The notes: generated from the sequence alone by a model not told the origin. A stretch of 64,000 bases of DNA from Spirodela intermedia (GCA_902729315.2 LR746279.1:1750001-1814000), one strand, 5' to 3'; shown: positions 47,801-57,726, counted from the first letter of the stretch. Translations and numbers: made by a program.

Positions 47801-49036
47801 CTCTTCGAGCTGTACTTAGCCTTTATTTACGTCACCTTCACGGCGGCGGTCGTCCTCTCCGTTCTCTCCCTTCGCCCCTCTGGAGGAGGAGCTGCTCCGG
47901 CGACGGCCTTGATACAACAGTGGGGGCAACCCATCGGTCTCGTTTCGGCTTCAGCGGCTTTTGTGCTCAGGTCATGCCTTGACCTTCCTATTCCCTCACT
48001 ACTCCGCATCTGGTTTTTCCCCATGGCGCTCGCCGTCGCGCTCCTCGTCTTCCTCGCCTGGAATAAGTACCGCTCCGCCGTCGCAACCATGCCCTCCGTA
48101 ACACCCTCCCTCTGCACCCCGGCGGAGAATCACTCCAGGCAACAACAATTCTCCTTAGCGTTGCTGGCTATTTGCTTCTCCATATCAGACAGTCAGCAAC
48201 CAACGCAGGGAACCAGAAGTCTACTCCTCTTCGAGCTGTACTTAGCCTTTATTTACGTCACCTTCACGGCGGCGGTCGTCCTCTCCGTTCTCTCCCTTCG
48301 CCCCTCTGGAGGAGGAGCTGCTCCGGCGACGGCCTTGATACAACAGTGGGGGCAACCCATCGGTCTCGTTTCGGCTTCAGCGTTTTTTGTGCTCAGGTCA
48401 TGCCTTGACCTTCCTATTCCCTCACTACTCCGCATCTGGTTTTTCCCCATGGCGCTCGCCGTCGCGCTCCTCGTCTTCCTCGCCTGGAACAAGTATCGCT
48501 CCGCCGTCGCAACCATGCCCTCCGTAACACCCTCCCTCTGCACCCCGGCGGAGAATCACTCCAGGCAACAACAATTCTCCTTAGCGTTGCTGGCTATTTG
48601 CTTCTCCATATCAGACAGTCAGCAACCAACGCAGGGAACCAGAAGTCTACTCCTCTTCGAGCTGTACTTAGCCTTTATTTACGTCACCTTCACGGCGGCG
48701 GTCGTCCTCTCCGTTCTCTCCCTTCGCCCCTCTGGAGGAGGAGCTACTCCGGCGACGGCCTTGATACAACAGTGGGGGCAACACATCGGTCTCGTTTCGG
48801 CTTCAGCGGCTTTTGTGCTCAGGTCATGCCTTGACCTTCCTATTCCCTCACTACTCCGCATCTGGTTTTTCCCCATGGCGCTCGCCGTCGCTCTCCTCGT
48901 CTTCCTCGCCTGGAACAAGTACCGCTCCGCCGTCCAAGACACCCCCGCTCCACATACCTCTCTAGAAGGAGGATCTAGCAAATGTATATTACAAGCCTGT
49001 CTAGTTGGCTATATAGAGCCATTAATAAAATCATGA
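44822..49036 (+). CDS. 1404-codon open frame made of nine 142-residue hydrophobic repeat modules (unknown)
   Basis: Continuous frame. The first ~92 residues are non-repetitive, with a hydrophobic LSRCLSLPVSVLFSVALAG and an alternative in-frame start MDSRAVKIVDVG at 45056. Then come nine 142-residue modules, each holding SRQQQFSLALLAICFSIS, the hydrophobic LLLFELYLAFIYVTFTAAVV, a Gly/Ala loop RPSGGGAAPATALIQQWGQP, IGLVSASAAFVLRSCLDL and LLRIWFFPMALAVALLVFLA, then WNKYRSA. Each module has 2-4 potential membrane spans. The frame ends in a 35-residue unique tail. I recognise no known domain. Because 426 is a multiple of three, an open unit keeps the whole array open, so length alone does not prove coding. 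Differences between units are mostly nonsynonymous, giving little sign of purifying selection. Expression is unknown. Confidence 0.45.
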   Translation: MFLAASADVSRSEIVEQLMLHRRNHRRIFHSSVPSGECIPFSPQAGPRQWLLSLSRCLSLPVSVLFSVALAGKPSIYMDSRAVKIVDVGLKAVATMPSVTPSLCTPAENHSRQQQFSLALLAICFSISDSQQPTQGTRSLLLFELYLAFIYVTFTAAVVLSVLSLRPSGGGAAPATALIQQWGQPIGLVSASAAFVLRSCLDLPIPSLLRIWFFPMALAVALLVFLAWNKYRSAVATMPSVTPSLCTPAENHSRQQQFSLALLVICSSISDSQQPTQGTRSLLLFELYLAFIYVTFTAAVVLSVLSLRPSGGGAAPATALIQQWGQPIGLVSASASFVLRSCLHLPIPSLLRIWFFPMALAVALLVFLAWNKYRSAVATMPSVTPSLCTPAENNSREQQFSLALLVICFSISDSQQPTQGTRSLLLFELYLAFIYVTFTAAVVLSVLSLRPSGGGAAPATALIQQWGQPIGLVSASAAFVLRSCLHLPIPSLLRIWFFPMALAVALLVFLAWNKYRSAVATMPSVTPSLCTPAENHSRQQQFSLALLAICFSISDSQQPTQGTRSLLLFELYLAFIYVTFTAADVLSVLSLRPSGGGAAPATALIQQWGQPIGLVSASASFVLRSCLHLPIPSLLRIWFFPMALAVALLVFLAWNKYRSAVATMPSVTPSLCTPAENNSREQQFSLALLVICFSISDSQQPTQGTRSLLLFELYLAFIYVTFTAAVVLSVLSLRPSGGGAAPATALIQQWGQPIGLVSASAAFVLRSCLHLPIPSLLRIWFFPMALAVALLVFLAWNKYRSAVATMPSVTPSLCTPAENHSRKQQFSLALLAICFSISVSQQPTQGTRSLLLFELYLAFIYVTFTAAVVLSVLSLRPSGGGAAPATALIQQWGQPIGLVSASAAFVLRSCLDLPIPSLLRIWFFPMALAVALLVFLAWNKYRSAVATMPSVTPSLCTPAENHSRQQQFSLALLAICFSISDSQQPTQGTRSLLLFELYLAFIYVTFTAAVVLSVLSLRPSGGGAAPATALIQQWGQPIGLVSASAAFVLRSCLDLPIPSLLRIWFFPMALAVALLVFLAWNKYRSAVATMPSVTPSLCTPAENHSRQQQFSLALLAICFSISDSQQPTQGTRSLLLFELYLAFIYVTFTAAVVLSVLSLRPSGGGAAPATALIQQWGQPIGLVSASAFFVLRSCLDLPIPSLLRIWFFPMALAVALLVFLAWNKYRSAVATMPSVTPSLCTPAENHSRQQQFSLALLAICFSISDSQQPTQGTRSLLLFELYLAFIYVTFTAAVVLSVLSLRPSGGGATPATALIQQWGQHIGLVSASAAFVLRSCLDLPIPSLLRIWFFPMALAVALLVFLAWNKYRSAVQDTPAPHTSLEGGSSKCILQACLVGYIEPLIKS
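45095..48934. repeat. Tandem array: nine 426-bp units plus a terminal GCCGTC
   Basis: Units start at 45101, 45527, 45953, 46379, 46805, 47231, 47657, 48083 and 48509, with an exact period of 426 and no indels. The array is bounded on both sides by GCCGTC (45095-45100 and 48929-48934). Units differ at roughly a dozen and a half positions in total (for example GAGAATCAC/GAGAATAAC, CTTGAC/CTTCAC, AATAAG/AACAAG). Confidence 0.98.
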
Positions 49037-49419
49037 GTAAGGCTTGGTGAATTTTGCATCGCCGGCTGACCCCGATCTTCTGAGAAGGGTTCGAGTGGAG
49101 TATGAACGTTGGGACCCGAAAGATTTGGGGGTGTTGTTCTAAAGCCAGATAATTTTCCTCTAATTTTTCCGTGGTGCAACAGCCAATGAGTCTAATTTTT
49201 TATAATTATTTCTCTCTTTGCTTTATTGCAAAGGGCCTATTTTTTTCTTATTTCCTTTTTTTTTTTTTTTACACCCTCGAAGTGAGCTGAGTTTTTTGTT
49301 TTTTTTTTAAATATATATATACTAATTAAAGAATGTCCGAATTGATCATATATATACCCAATGAAATTCAATTGCATACAGGCGCGTAGGATAGTTTAAC
49401 GGAGGGGATATGCCGTACC

Positions 49420-50549
49420 TTGGACCAATCAGCTCCATCCTCCTCAGCCCTTTTTCTAAATGCCTCGGACATGCCCTCCAGCCAACATCAGCTCCTCGAG
49501 GGCCCGCATGCCCTTCATCCCCTCCGGCAGCGATTCCCGCAGGGGGCAGCTGAGCAGGGTGAAGCGGACGAGGGATCCCAGATCTCCTCCTCGCTCAGAA
49601 AGGGAAGTCTGTGGATTTTTCCCTGTGTGTACATAGCGACATCCTCTATGCGGGTGGTGAGGATCACTCTGCTCCCCGGGGAGGGCGGCAGGGCGGAATT
49701 TATTAGATCCCAGGCCTTCTTCACTCAGATATCGTCGATGACCACAGGGTACCTCACCTTTTCAAGGAGGGTTTTCAGCTTCTTCACCAGCTGCGTGTCT
49801 TCCAATTTCCTGATCTCCTCCTTCTCCATCTTCGTTCCCGGGATGCAGTCTAGGATGCTCCACAGAAGTTCAGTGGGTGTGAATTTTCTGACGAACAGTA
49901 CCCAAATTGTACAATTAAAATGACGCTTGACCGCATAGCTGCTGTAGATCTTCCTGGCGATGGTTGTCTTCCCTATCCCTCCCATTCCCAGCACTGATAT
50001 GACTGCGAGCTTGCCTTTCCCATTCAACAGCTGCTCCCTCACGGATCGCTCGGTCTCTGCAAATCCCACGACGCTCAGGCCCTGGGATAGAGCAGCCTTA
50101 TCCAGCTCAGACGTACCTCGCGCCACAACGGAGGAGGGAGGGGATTCATCTACTGGTTTGAGTTTTATGTTGTAGGCCCCCATATTTTTGTGAATCTCGC
50201 CGATCCTCCTCCTGGAATGTTCAGTACGGGTACCCAGTTTGTGACGAGCAGAGGTTTCACCCACACCGACGAGGAAGCTCATCAGGGAGCCTCTGATGCC
50301 GCTACGTTTCTTCTGGTCGATCATGAGATAGAAATCGTCGATGATGTCCTCAGCTTCAAAGGCCGCTTCTCTCAGCTGCTGGCCCAGTTCCTCCACCTGA
50401 GCTGGAACTTGAGCTCTGTTCCGGTCAAAATCCGCAAGGTATGCGTTTATGAACCTTAGTGCTCTCTGCAGGGATTCGAACTGCGGCTTGACTTCGACTA
50501 GCAGGTTGATTTCCTGCGAGACCAACTCGTCCACTTTCTTCAGGATCAA
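49420..50549 (-). pseudogene. CNL resistance gene copy 2 with a large internal deletion
   Basis: Minus-strand coiled coil and NB-ARC from LILKKVDELVSQEINLLVEV. It keeps EAEDIIDDFYLM, P-loop VLGMGGIGKTTIARKIY, RNBS-A, and kinase-2 VVIDDI followed by TGA (49725) where Trp is expected. Beyond that, RNBS-B GSRVILTTR and LPFLSEEEIWD are directly joined at 49576-49580 (TCCCA on plus) to the last LRR codons (SLVRFTLLSC, LPEGMKGMRALEEL in a shifted frame). Everything between (GLPLA, MHD, most of the LRR) is missing. The normal ATG is also gone: an in-frame TAG lies five codons before LILKK and the inverted-repeat arm abuts the coding start. Not functional. Confidence 0.85.
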
Positions 50550-50853
50550 GCTGATGGCTGTCTATCTCTCTCTCTCTCTCTTTCTTTCTTCGCTATCTAC
50601 CTCTATGAGCTCGAAAGTAGGTTCATCAGTCGATTTTTTTCAGATTGATCTTGAACTGATCTAACTTGGTAGGATGTCTGTTCGATTATGAGGCTAGATG
50701 CAGAGGAGGGTGGGATCAATATGATCGGTCCTGATGAAGAGGAACAAGGGTGAGCTCGACTGATAAATCGAATATAGAATTTATGAACAGTGATGTGAAA
50801 AATGGCCCTCACTGTGGAAAGCTTATGTTCTTCCTTGAAATGAACAATACTCT
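50549..50853. repeat. Right arm of the inverted repeat (leader of CNL copy 2)
   Basis: Inverted partner of 44303-44606. It sits directly upstream (minus sense) of the CNL copy 2 coding sequence and includes a (GA)n tract next to the coding edge. The two arms enclose ~5.9 kb. Confidence 0.9.
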
Positions 50854-52239
50854 TTTAACGCTTAGATACCTTGTTTGGGGATGCATTTCCATGAAGCCAG
50901 TTTATTCAATGTTTTATCCATCGCCATTCTTCTCTTGGCGATCTTCACAAGTCCAAGTGCTTAAACGGCAGAAGATGAAGCAGCGCGGCAGCGATCCCCA
51001 TCTCTTTCTCTACTCTCCATCTTAAGATCAAAATGGTTCTGTGAATCTGTTCCGCTCACACACTTTTGCATAGATCCTATTCGATTGCTAGTAATGAAGT
51101 TGCCAGACTTTCTCAAACGTTGATTATATTTTATCACATGATTCAGATCGAAGTTAATGATCCATAAGAATCTTGATTTTTACAGAATATTTCGTGGGTT
51201 TCCAGGTTTTTGTGAGAATTTTCAGTTGAGTGACATTTTATTGCAAAATCAAGAATAAACTTCAACTATTGGGAAATTAAAACTTATCATGTTTATTTAG
51301 TTTGGTGTTTTAGATGTGGTTCTATTTAGCTGGCCACAAGTCACCTTTACCCCTGGGATCTGAAGAGTCACTCCAATGATTTTATCCATGGCTCTATGTA
51401 GCCGAGTAAATAAACTTTTAATCTACATTTTTTGGATTTAATAACTGTTTGTAGTAACAAATTCGGCTTTCTAGTGTTGGCTAACTATTCTAGAGAGCTA
51501 TTCATCTGTTTGCTACTAGTCAAAGCTTGTTTGTTACAATCACTAAAGCTGTTTCGATAATGACGATATATCAAGAAATGTAATTCCATAATAGAAGTAT
51601 TTTAGGGTAGTATCACCTAGATTGATAAGAGTGTTGAGGAAGGTCTGAATATTAACGTTTGTTTAAAGGTAAAACTATTAGTATTTATGTTCAAAACAAA
51701 TAAAAACATTTTAGATGAAAATTGGTACCACAAATATAGTTATGTAGGTACTCATTGGAAAAATAATTGAAAGACTAACACTAAAAAAAAACAAAGATGC
51801 GTCAAAACTCATACGTTTTTTCTAATTTTTATGATATACATAAATTTGAGAAATGGAGTAAATGGTAAAATAATCAATATTTTATGCTTGAAATGTCATG
51901 TGTCTGATCACTCATTGAAAAAGATAATTTAAATATGAACACGATGAAAAAAAACTGAACATCTAATTTTTTTTATTTTTTTATATCAATAAGTGTTTAT
52001 AGAGTTTGAATTTTAGGTGTGGGTGATCATTGAATGTGACCATTGGGTGGCCCATTACGTTCCCTAAATAACAAGCTGCCTTGTATCTTATTTATATATA
52101 ACAACACTTAGCTCACTAGAATGGAAGAAATAAAGCACAAAAATAGTGAAAAAAACCCTGAAAACAAGTATCATGCCCTTGAACTTTCTATAAGGTAGCA
52201 AATTTTACCTTGGAAACCCCAGTGATCATGGTTCATGGT
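50854..52239. other. AT-rich intergenic DNA
   Basis: No gene or element recognised. Confidence 0.5.
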
Positions 52240-52489
52240 GTTGTTCTAGAACTTGATAATTAGCTCTAAATTTTCCGTACTCAAATGGTCAAAGAGGCTA
52301 ACTTTTTATAATTATTTTGCTCTTTCTTTCTTTTCTTCTTATCTTTACTCCCTAGTAGTAAGGTGAGTTTTTTCTTTTTTCTTAAAATAGGAATGCTCAC
52401 TGATCATATACCTGACCAAATAAAAGTCAACAAGGGAGTAGGGGAGGGAGAGAACTCACTTCCAAGGTAGATGGCGTTGACGTATCATA
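52240..52489. repeat. 3' flank duplicated with 49140-49430
   Basis: Shares TGTTGTTCTA, TAATTATTT, GATCATAT and the run up to the GGGGATATGCC...CAATCA stop-proximal block with 49140-49430. Copies 2 and 3 of the CNL were therefore duplicated together with their 3' flanking DNA. Confidence 0.7.
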
Positions 52490-55400
52490 AGACATTAACG
52501 GTGGGGATATGCCTTATCTTGGGCCAATCAACTGCATCCATGTGACACCTCTCTGTAAATGCTGTGGGCATGCCGTTTAGAATCAGCTCGATGAGGGCCT
52601 ACATGCCCTCTATCTCCTCTGGTAGGGACTCCAGTCGTGGCATCTGATAAGTCTTCATTATCATGAGTTAATAATTAGTAAATAATATAGTTTTAGCCTT
52701 AACTTATGATAAATAGACTTATATTTGTGTTAAAGTGTGAAAAGTGATTTTCAATTGATTAACGTGAATTTTTGGGTAATTATGTGATTTTATATGATTT
52801 TTACAGTCTTACTTTTGAGATAAATGAAGGAAAAAAATTAAAATAAAAATGTAGCAAAATCAGGGGGACCCGCCAGTCAGCCGGGCTGCAAGCGGGTCGG
52901 AAGTGCAGTTGGGAGTAGCTGCGAGCAGGGGCTTGAGCGGCTTGAACCGATGGGGGCACGTGTGCGTCACTCCCATTCCACGTCACCAGTGGTCAGCCGG
53001 TTGTGGGACAAGGAGTGGCCGTACACACGCGAGAAAGAGACTTTGCTTAAAAATGTAACATTACTATATATTCGTCTGAAAATTTGGCACACAACCGACA
53101 CGGGTTTGAATCCTCTTAGAGCCAAAACTCATATTTTTATCAGATTATCATGACTTTTCTGCAGATCACTGGTGAAGGATTAAGCAACTAGAATCGCTAG
53201 ATCATCGATGAAAATCTCGTCAACGCGATTCGCAGAGCATTATTACTAAAATTGCTAAAAGATTGACAATAAAAGGATCGTGAATCCATTGAGTAAATCA
53301 TCTCCGATTGATCGACGAACAAGCCATAATCGAGAAGAGGACGATCTACTAAGAGACGAGTCGCCACTTCTTGAGAGTGTACTAGATGCGATGAAGAGCC
53401 TCTTCTTACTGTGGAGACCTGAGGATGAAGCTCCCTGACACATGTCCCACCTCCATCTAGCTCCTCTCTGTCAGGTGACAGCCGCCAAACAACCGCAAAG
53501 TCGCTATTTTTTCGCTTCGTCGAGTGACTGCTGCTAAAGACGATTTGACGACTCATTTCATTGACCTCTAGACTTCGCAAGGAGATCTAAAGATTACCCA
53601 CATCGTCCTTATCCAAGGAGAGACTTCGAGGCCGTGGACACTGCATGACTATCCTGTCGAATGCTCAAGATTCCGGTGCATCATTGAAGCATTGCCGCCG
53701 TGATGTTGGAATTCTATTTTCCTACTTTAAACTTCCTTTACGGTTCATTTAGTGATAATTTGTGTGATTTTAATTTACCAAAATATACTGACGTCATCCT
53801 GACGTCCGTACTCTTATTTTCTTTTTTTGTGAATTTTAAATATATTTTCTCTTCATTTCTTAGTATAAAATTCATATAAAATAGTATTCTTTGAGGAAAA
53901 TTCTGAATAATTACCGCTATTTTGTGGAAGTTTTATTAGATTATAATTGATATATTTTTTCAAAAATACTTTTAAATATCTAAAAAATCGTATTTTCTAC
54001 TTTTATAAATTTTATATTTACGTGATTTAATATACAACGACAAAGTCACATCAGCATCTCACGATAGTGATGCTGACGAGGGATCCCATGGCCCCCTCTG
54101 CCCAGTTCCAGCCGCCGCAGCCCCCACAACTCATCTATATCTAGCTCCCGTAGCTTGGAGAAGCCCGTCGCCGAGCAGGCCATCTCATCTCCGAGGAACA
54201 GGAACGCGTGACTCCCCAGACGGAGCTTCTCCGGGACGGGCAGCCCCTCCAGCAGAGCCAGCGGGTCCTGCTCCAGTCGGCACCCGATCAGGGTGATGGC
54301 GGTGAGGTTCTGCGGCAGGTTTCCGGCCACCAGTCCGCCGACCTTCCTTCTTGGTCCGTTCAAGATCAGCTGGTGAAGCCCCTTGTGGTCCTTCAAGTCC
54401 AGGCCCAGAACGTTGGGGACGCGGCTACCTTCCAGGTGCAAGAAGTTGAGGCGCTTCAGCCTCCTCTGAATGGCCTCCGAGAGCGCCTTGACGTGAGCTT
54501 CCTTTGCGCCCCCGATCCCCAGCTTCCGGAGGTTGGAGAGCTTTCCCAGACCCGCCTCCACCCACGCACCGGCAAAGGCTGTATGAAGCGTCTGCAACTC
54601 CGATAGGGTTCCGCAGGAGGCATCCGGCTTGGCACGATCAGCGTGAAGGTGCCTCAGCATCTTCATCCTCCAGACACCTTGCGGGAGAGTGATCCCTCGA
54701 ACATTCCTGCTGTCGAGCTTCTGTAGCTTGCCGAGGTTCTCAATGGAGGACGGGAGGCTGGCCAGCCTGGTGCCCCTGAGGCCCAAGTAAGTCAGATGGA
54801 CCATTCTCCCGATCTCCCTCGGGCTCGTCTTAATGGCCGTGCCTCCGATGTCTATCACCCTGAGACGCTTCAGAAAAAGCAGTTTCAGCAATGAATCGCC
54901 GAGCTCCTGGTCGCGCAGGTTCAGAGCTAAGGAGATCGAGCTTGAAAGGTAGACGCTCGCATTCTCGGGAAGGGCAAGCCTGCACGACCTCACCGCCTGC
55001 CTGAAGGTGAGCCCCCCGTGGACGTCGATCAACTGGTTCCTCCGTCCTTCATCCTTCGCGAGACGGAGGAGAAAATCATGGATCCTGAATCTGTCGACCC
55101 GCCCCATGTAATCTCTGTCCACCACCTGAAGAACGGACCTGTTCGCGAGCTCCTCGAGGTGCCGCTTCGCAGTTTCTTCCGAGGTGAGCCCCTTTGTCTG
55201 CTGGATGAACCCCTCTGCAACCCACAGTTGGACCAGTTTGGTGGCGTCGATCTCCATGTCCTCAGGGAAGAGCCCCAAGTACAGGAAGCATATCTTCAGG
55301 TCACCGATCAGATCATGATAGCTTAAACCTAATACGTTCTTGATGATCTCTTTCCTCTCTGCGCTCAGTTCCTGGGTAAGACGCCGGCGGAGGACCCCCC

Positions 55401-56519
55401 ACTCGTACCTCCTCCTCTCTCTCGCTCACCAAGCCGCCGAGAACGAGGACCGCCAGAGGCAGTCCGCGGCATCTTCTCACCATCTCCTTCCCCACCTCCT
55501 CCAGCTCTGGGGGGCACCGCTCGCCGCCGGGAAACACATTAGCGCAGAACAATTCCCAGCTCTCCTCCTCGCTCAGAAAGGGAAGTCTGTGAACCTGTCC
55601 ATGCGCATGCGTGGCGACGGCCTCAATGCGGGTGGTGAGGATCACTCTGCTCCCGGGAGAGGCTGGCAGGACTCCAGGCCCCCTTCTCCCAGATATCGTC
55701 CATAACCACCAGGTACCTCACCTTTTCAAGGCGGGCTCTGACTTCTCCACCAGCTGCATGACTCTCAATTTCGTGGTCTCCTCCTCCATCCCCTCCCCCG
55801 GGACGCAGTCTAGAATGCGCCGCAGAAGCTCAGTGAGAGTGAATTTCTGGCTAACAGTGACCCACACTCTGCACTGAAAATCACTCTTGACTGCACAGCT
55901 GCTGTAGATCTTCATGGCGATGACGGTCTTCCCTATTCCTCCCATTCCCACCACGGATATGACTGCGGGCTTGCCTTCCCCATTCAACAGCTGCTCCCTC
56001 ATGGATCGCTCGGTCCCTGCGAATCCCACGACGCTCAGCCCGCCGGACAGAGCAGACTCCTCCAGCTCAGACGTGCCTCGCGCCGCAGAGCGGAAGGAAG
56101 CGGATCCACCTACTGGTACGATCCTTCGACCGAAGTCCTTCATCTGGTCGTAGATCTCACGGAATCTCCTCCTGGAATCTTGAATGCGGGTACCCAGTTG
56201 GCGACGAGCAGAGCGTTTGCCCACAAAGGCGAGGATGCTCACCAGGGAGCCTCCGAACGCCGCGTTTCTTTTGGTTGAGCATGAGATTGAAATCGTCGAT
56301 GATGTCCTCAGCTTCAAAGGCCGCTTCTCTCAGCTGCGGGAGCATTACCTCCGCCAAAATCGGCCAAGATCTCTTATTATCTGCCATGTATGCCTTTATG
56401 AACCTGAGTTCTCTCTGCAGGGAGTCGAACTCCGGCTTGACTTCAGCTAGCAGGTTGATTTTCTGGGAGTTCACCTCGTCCAGTCTCTTCAGGATCAAGC
56501 TGATGTTTGGATTAGCCAT
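52490..56519 (-). pseudogene. CNL resistance gene copy 3, split by a solo LTR
   Basis: Starts MANPNISLILKRLDEVNSQK at 56519. A frameshift near 56270 follows NQKKR. The NB-ARC continues with P-loop VVGMGGIGKTVIAMK (one Thr replaced by Val), RNBS-A, and kinase-2 LVVMDDIWEKGAW with the Trp kept. Frameshifts occur at ~55730, after GAW (~55675) and at ~55410 (same GAGGAGGAGGTACGAG lesion as copy 1), with GLPLAVLVLGGL between. The 54046-55278 part is an open ARC2/LRR frame (LFPEDMEIDATKLVQLWVAE, RIHDFLLRLAKDE). It breaks at 54058 and resumes at 52644 with RCPRLESLPEEIEGM then a stop (TAG for the expected Arg codon), ending near VDWPKIRHIPTVNV. Several independent lesions make this a pseudogene. Confidence 0.85.
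52645..54053. mobile_element. Solo LTR (1.4 kb) inserted in CNL copy 3
   Basis: Begins TGATAAGTCTTC and ends GTCACATCA (TG...CA with TGAT/ATCA ends). It is flanked by the 5-bp direct repeats GCATC at 52640-52644 and 54054-54058. Removing it with one GCATC rejoins the LRR frame exactly (ITIVRC-PRLESLP). No internal coding domain, PBS or second LTR, so most likely a solo LTR left by recombination. The family (possibly gypsy) is not determined. The 127-codon minus-strand open frame inside (53197-53580) has no recognised features. Confidence 0.88.
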
Positions 56520-57434
56520 TGTCTGCAGAGCAAGAAATCATTCGATGGGGCTGCAGCTCGAGGTTCTGCCATGGAAATCAGATCGGACGAAGCATGGGAG
56601 AAGAAAACGATGGGCGCCGAGATGAAACAGAGATGGGACATGGTGATGACAGAAAGGGGAACCCGGAGATCGACCCGTCGTCTGGAAGGCGTCACCCGGA
56701 GTCGTTGACCGTAGACAGGATCGATCTGATTGACTGGGTGGCCTGGTGCAGACCAGGTGAGGCGGCCTGGAGCGGCGACGGCTGTCCGGAATGGTTCAGA
56801 CCAGGCGGCCGAGCTGGTTTGGGTCCGGCGGGAATGGGGGGCCGTTCGGGCCGAACGGACCCAGCTTCACGAACCGGCGCGGATTTAACTCTAACCGCCA
56901 AGACGGACGGGAACTCAGCCGGGAAGGGCGGACCGGGCGGCGGCGGAACGGGCGAGGGGGCAGAGAAAGGGATGCCGGCGGCGGGGTGGACGGTTGCAGC
57001 GGACGGTGACGGCGGCGGCGATGATGGACGTCGGACGATGATGAGCGACGGGTGGTGGTCCGAAACGGCCGGAGATGGCGGCAGCGGCGGACGGTGGTGG
57101 TGGCACGGGGGCGACAGCGAACGGCGGCGAACTACGGCTGGCAGAAGGCGGACGATGGCGGAAAGGAAGGTGGCTTCAAGGGGAAGCGTGGCGGCCTGTT
57201 TTCTCAGGCCGAATGGGTTTTAAAGGAGGAGCTCTTTTCAATAAACCCCTTTAATAAATTTGAATTTTATATAATATTTCATAAATTTAATTTATATAAA
57301 ACTCCCAGAAAATCATACCATATATCATTTATTGCGGAAATAGTATGATCATGTGATCAAAAGATGGCCTAGACGATTGTTCATTATTGTCAGTTGTTAA
57401 GGAAAGCTCCGCAAAGATGGATTCATCCAAGGAT
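56520..57434. other. GC-rich upstream region of CNL copy 3
   Basis: Strongly GC-rich with GGCGGC/GGTGGC words from 56740 to 57200, dropping to AT-rich at 57230-57340. The 234-codon open frame (56519-57223) is Gly/Arg-rich without recognisable domains and is best explained by composition. Confidence 0.5.
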
Positions 57435-57615
57435 TCTCTTGGGCCTGTGAAGCATTCCGAGAGGACGGCGGAAATGTAGATGACGGCGGCGAAGCACACC
57501 ATGGTCGCCGGCCCCGCCTCCCATCCAAGCTGCGCCACGGTCCTCGCCAAAGAGAGCACACGGGAGCCGGTCACCGCCGCGATGATGTGCGCCACGCAGG
57601 TCCACAGCGTCCCTG
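57435..57615 (-). pseudogene. Isolated amino acid permease exon (second exon-like fragment)
   Basis: Minus strand, after a retained acceptor CTTCCAG|GG, reads GTLWTCVAHIIAAVTGSRVL, then SLARTVAQLGWEAGPATMVC and FAAVIYISAVLSECF. This is the first two membrane helices of an AAP transporter (usual form GT.WTA.AHIITAVIGSGVLSLAW..AQLGW). It runs straight into unrelated sequence where the next exon (SECYRSPD.. in the 63.9-kb gene) should follow. Gly to Arg in GSGVL and Trp to Arg in LAW suggest no function. Confidence 0.8.
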
Positions 57616-57726
57616 GAAGAGATCACCGCCGCCCATCTGAGATCAGAGCTCGCCAGAGATGGAGAGGAAGGCCGGCCGCCGCCGCCGGCGGAGGAGGAGG
57701 GGGGAAGGGGAGGGCTCACCTGTTCT

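Noticed and set aside
45271-48981. Repeated 96-residue minus-strand and 78-248-residue plus-strand alternative frames inside the array
   Set aside because: They are copies of out-of-frame readings of the same 426-bp unit; composition is Arg/Thr- or His/Arg-rich and no domain is seen. The single long frame is the better candidate.
53197-53580. 127-codon frame inside the solo LTR
   Set aside because: LTRs normally lack genes and there is no similarity to gag or pol.
56519-57223. 234-codon plus-strand frame upstream of CNL copy 3
   Set aside because: Gly/Arg/Ser-rich, explained by GGC/CGG-rich DNA; overlaps the leader of the minus-strand CNL; no motif.
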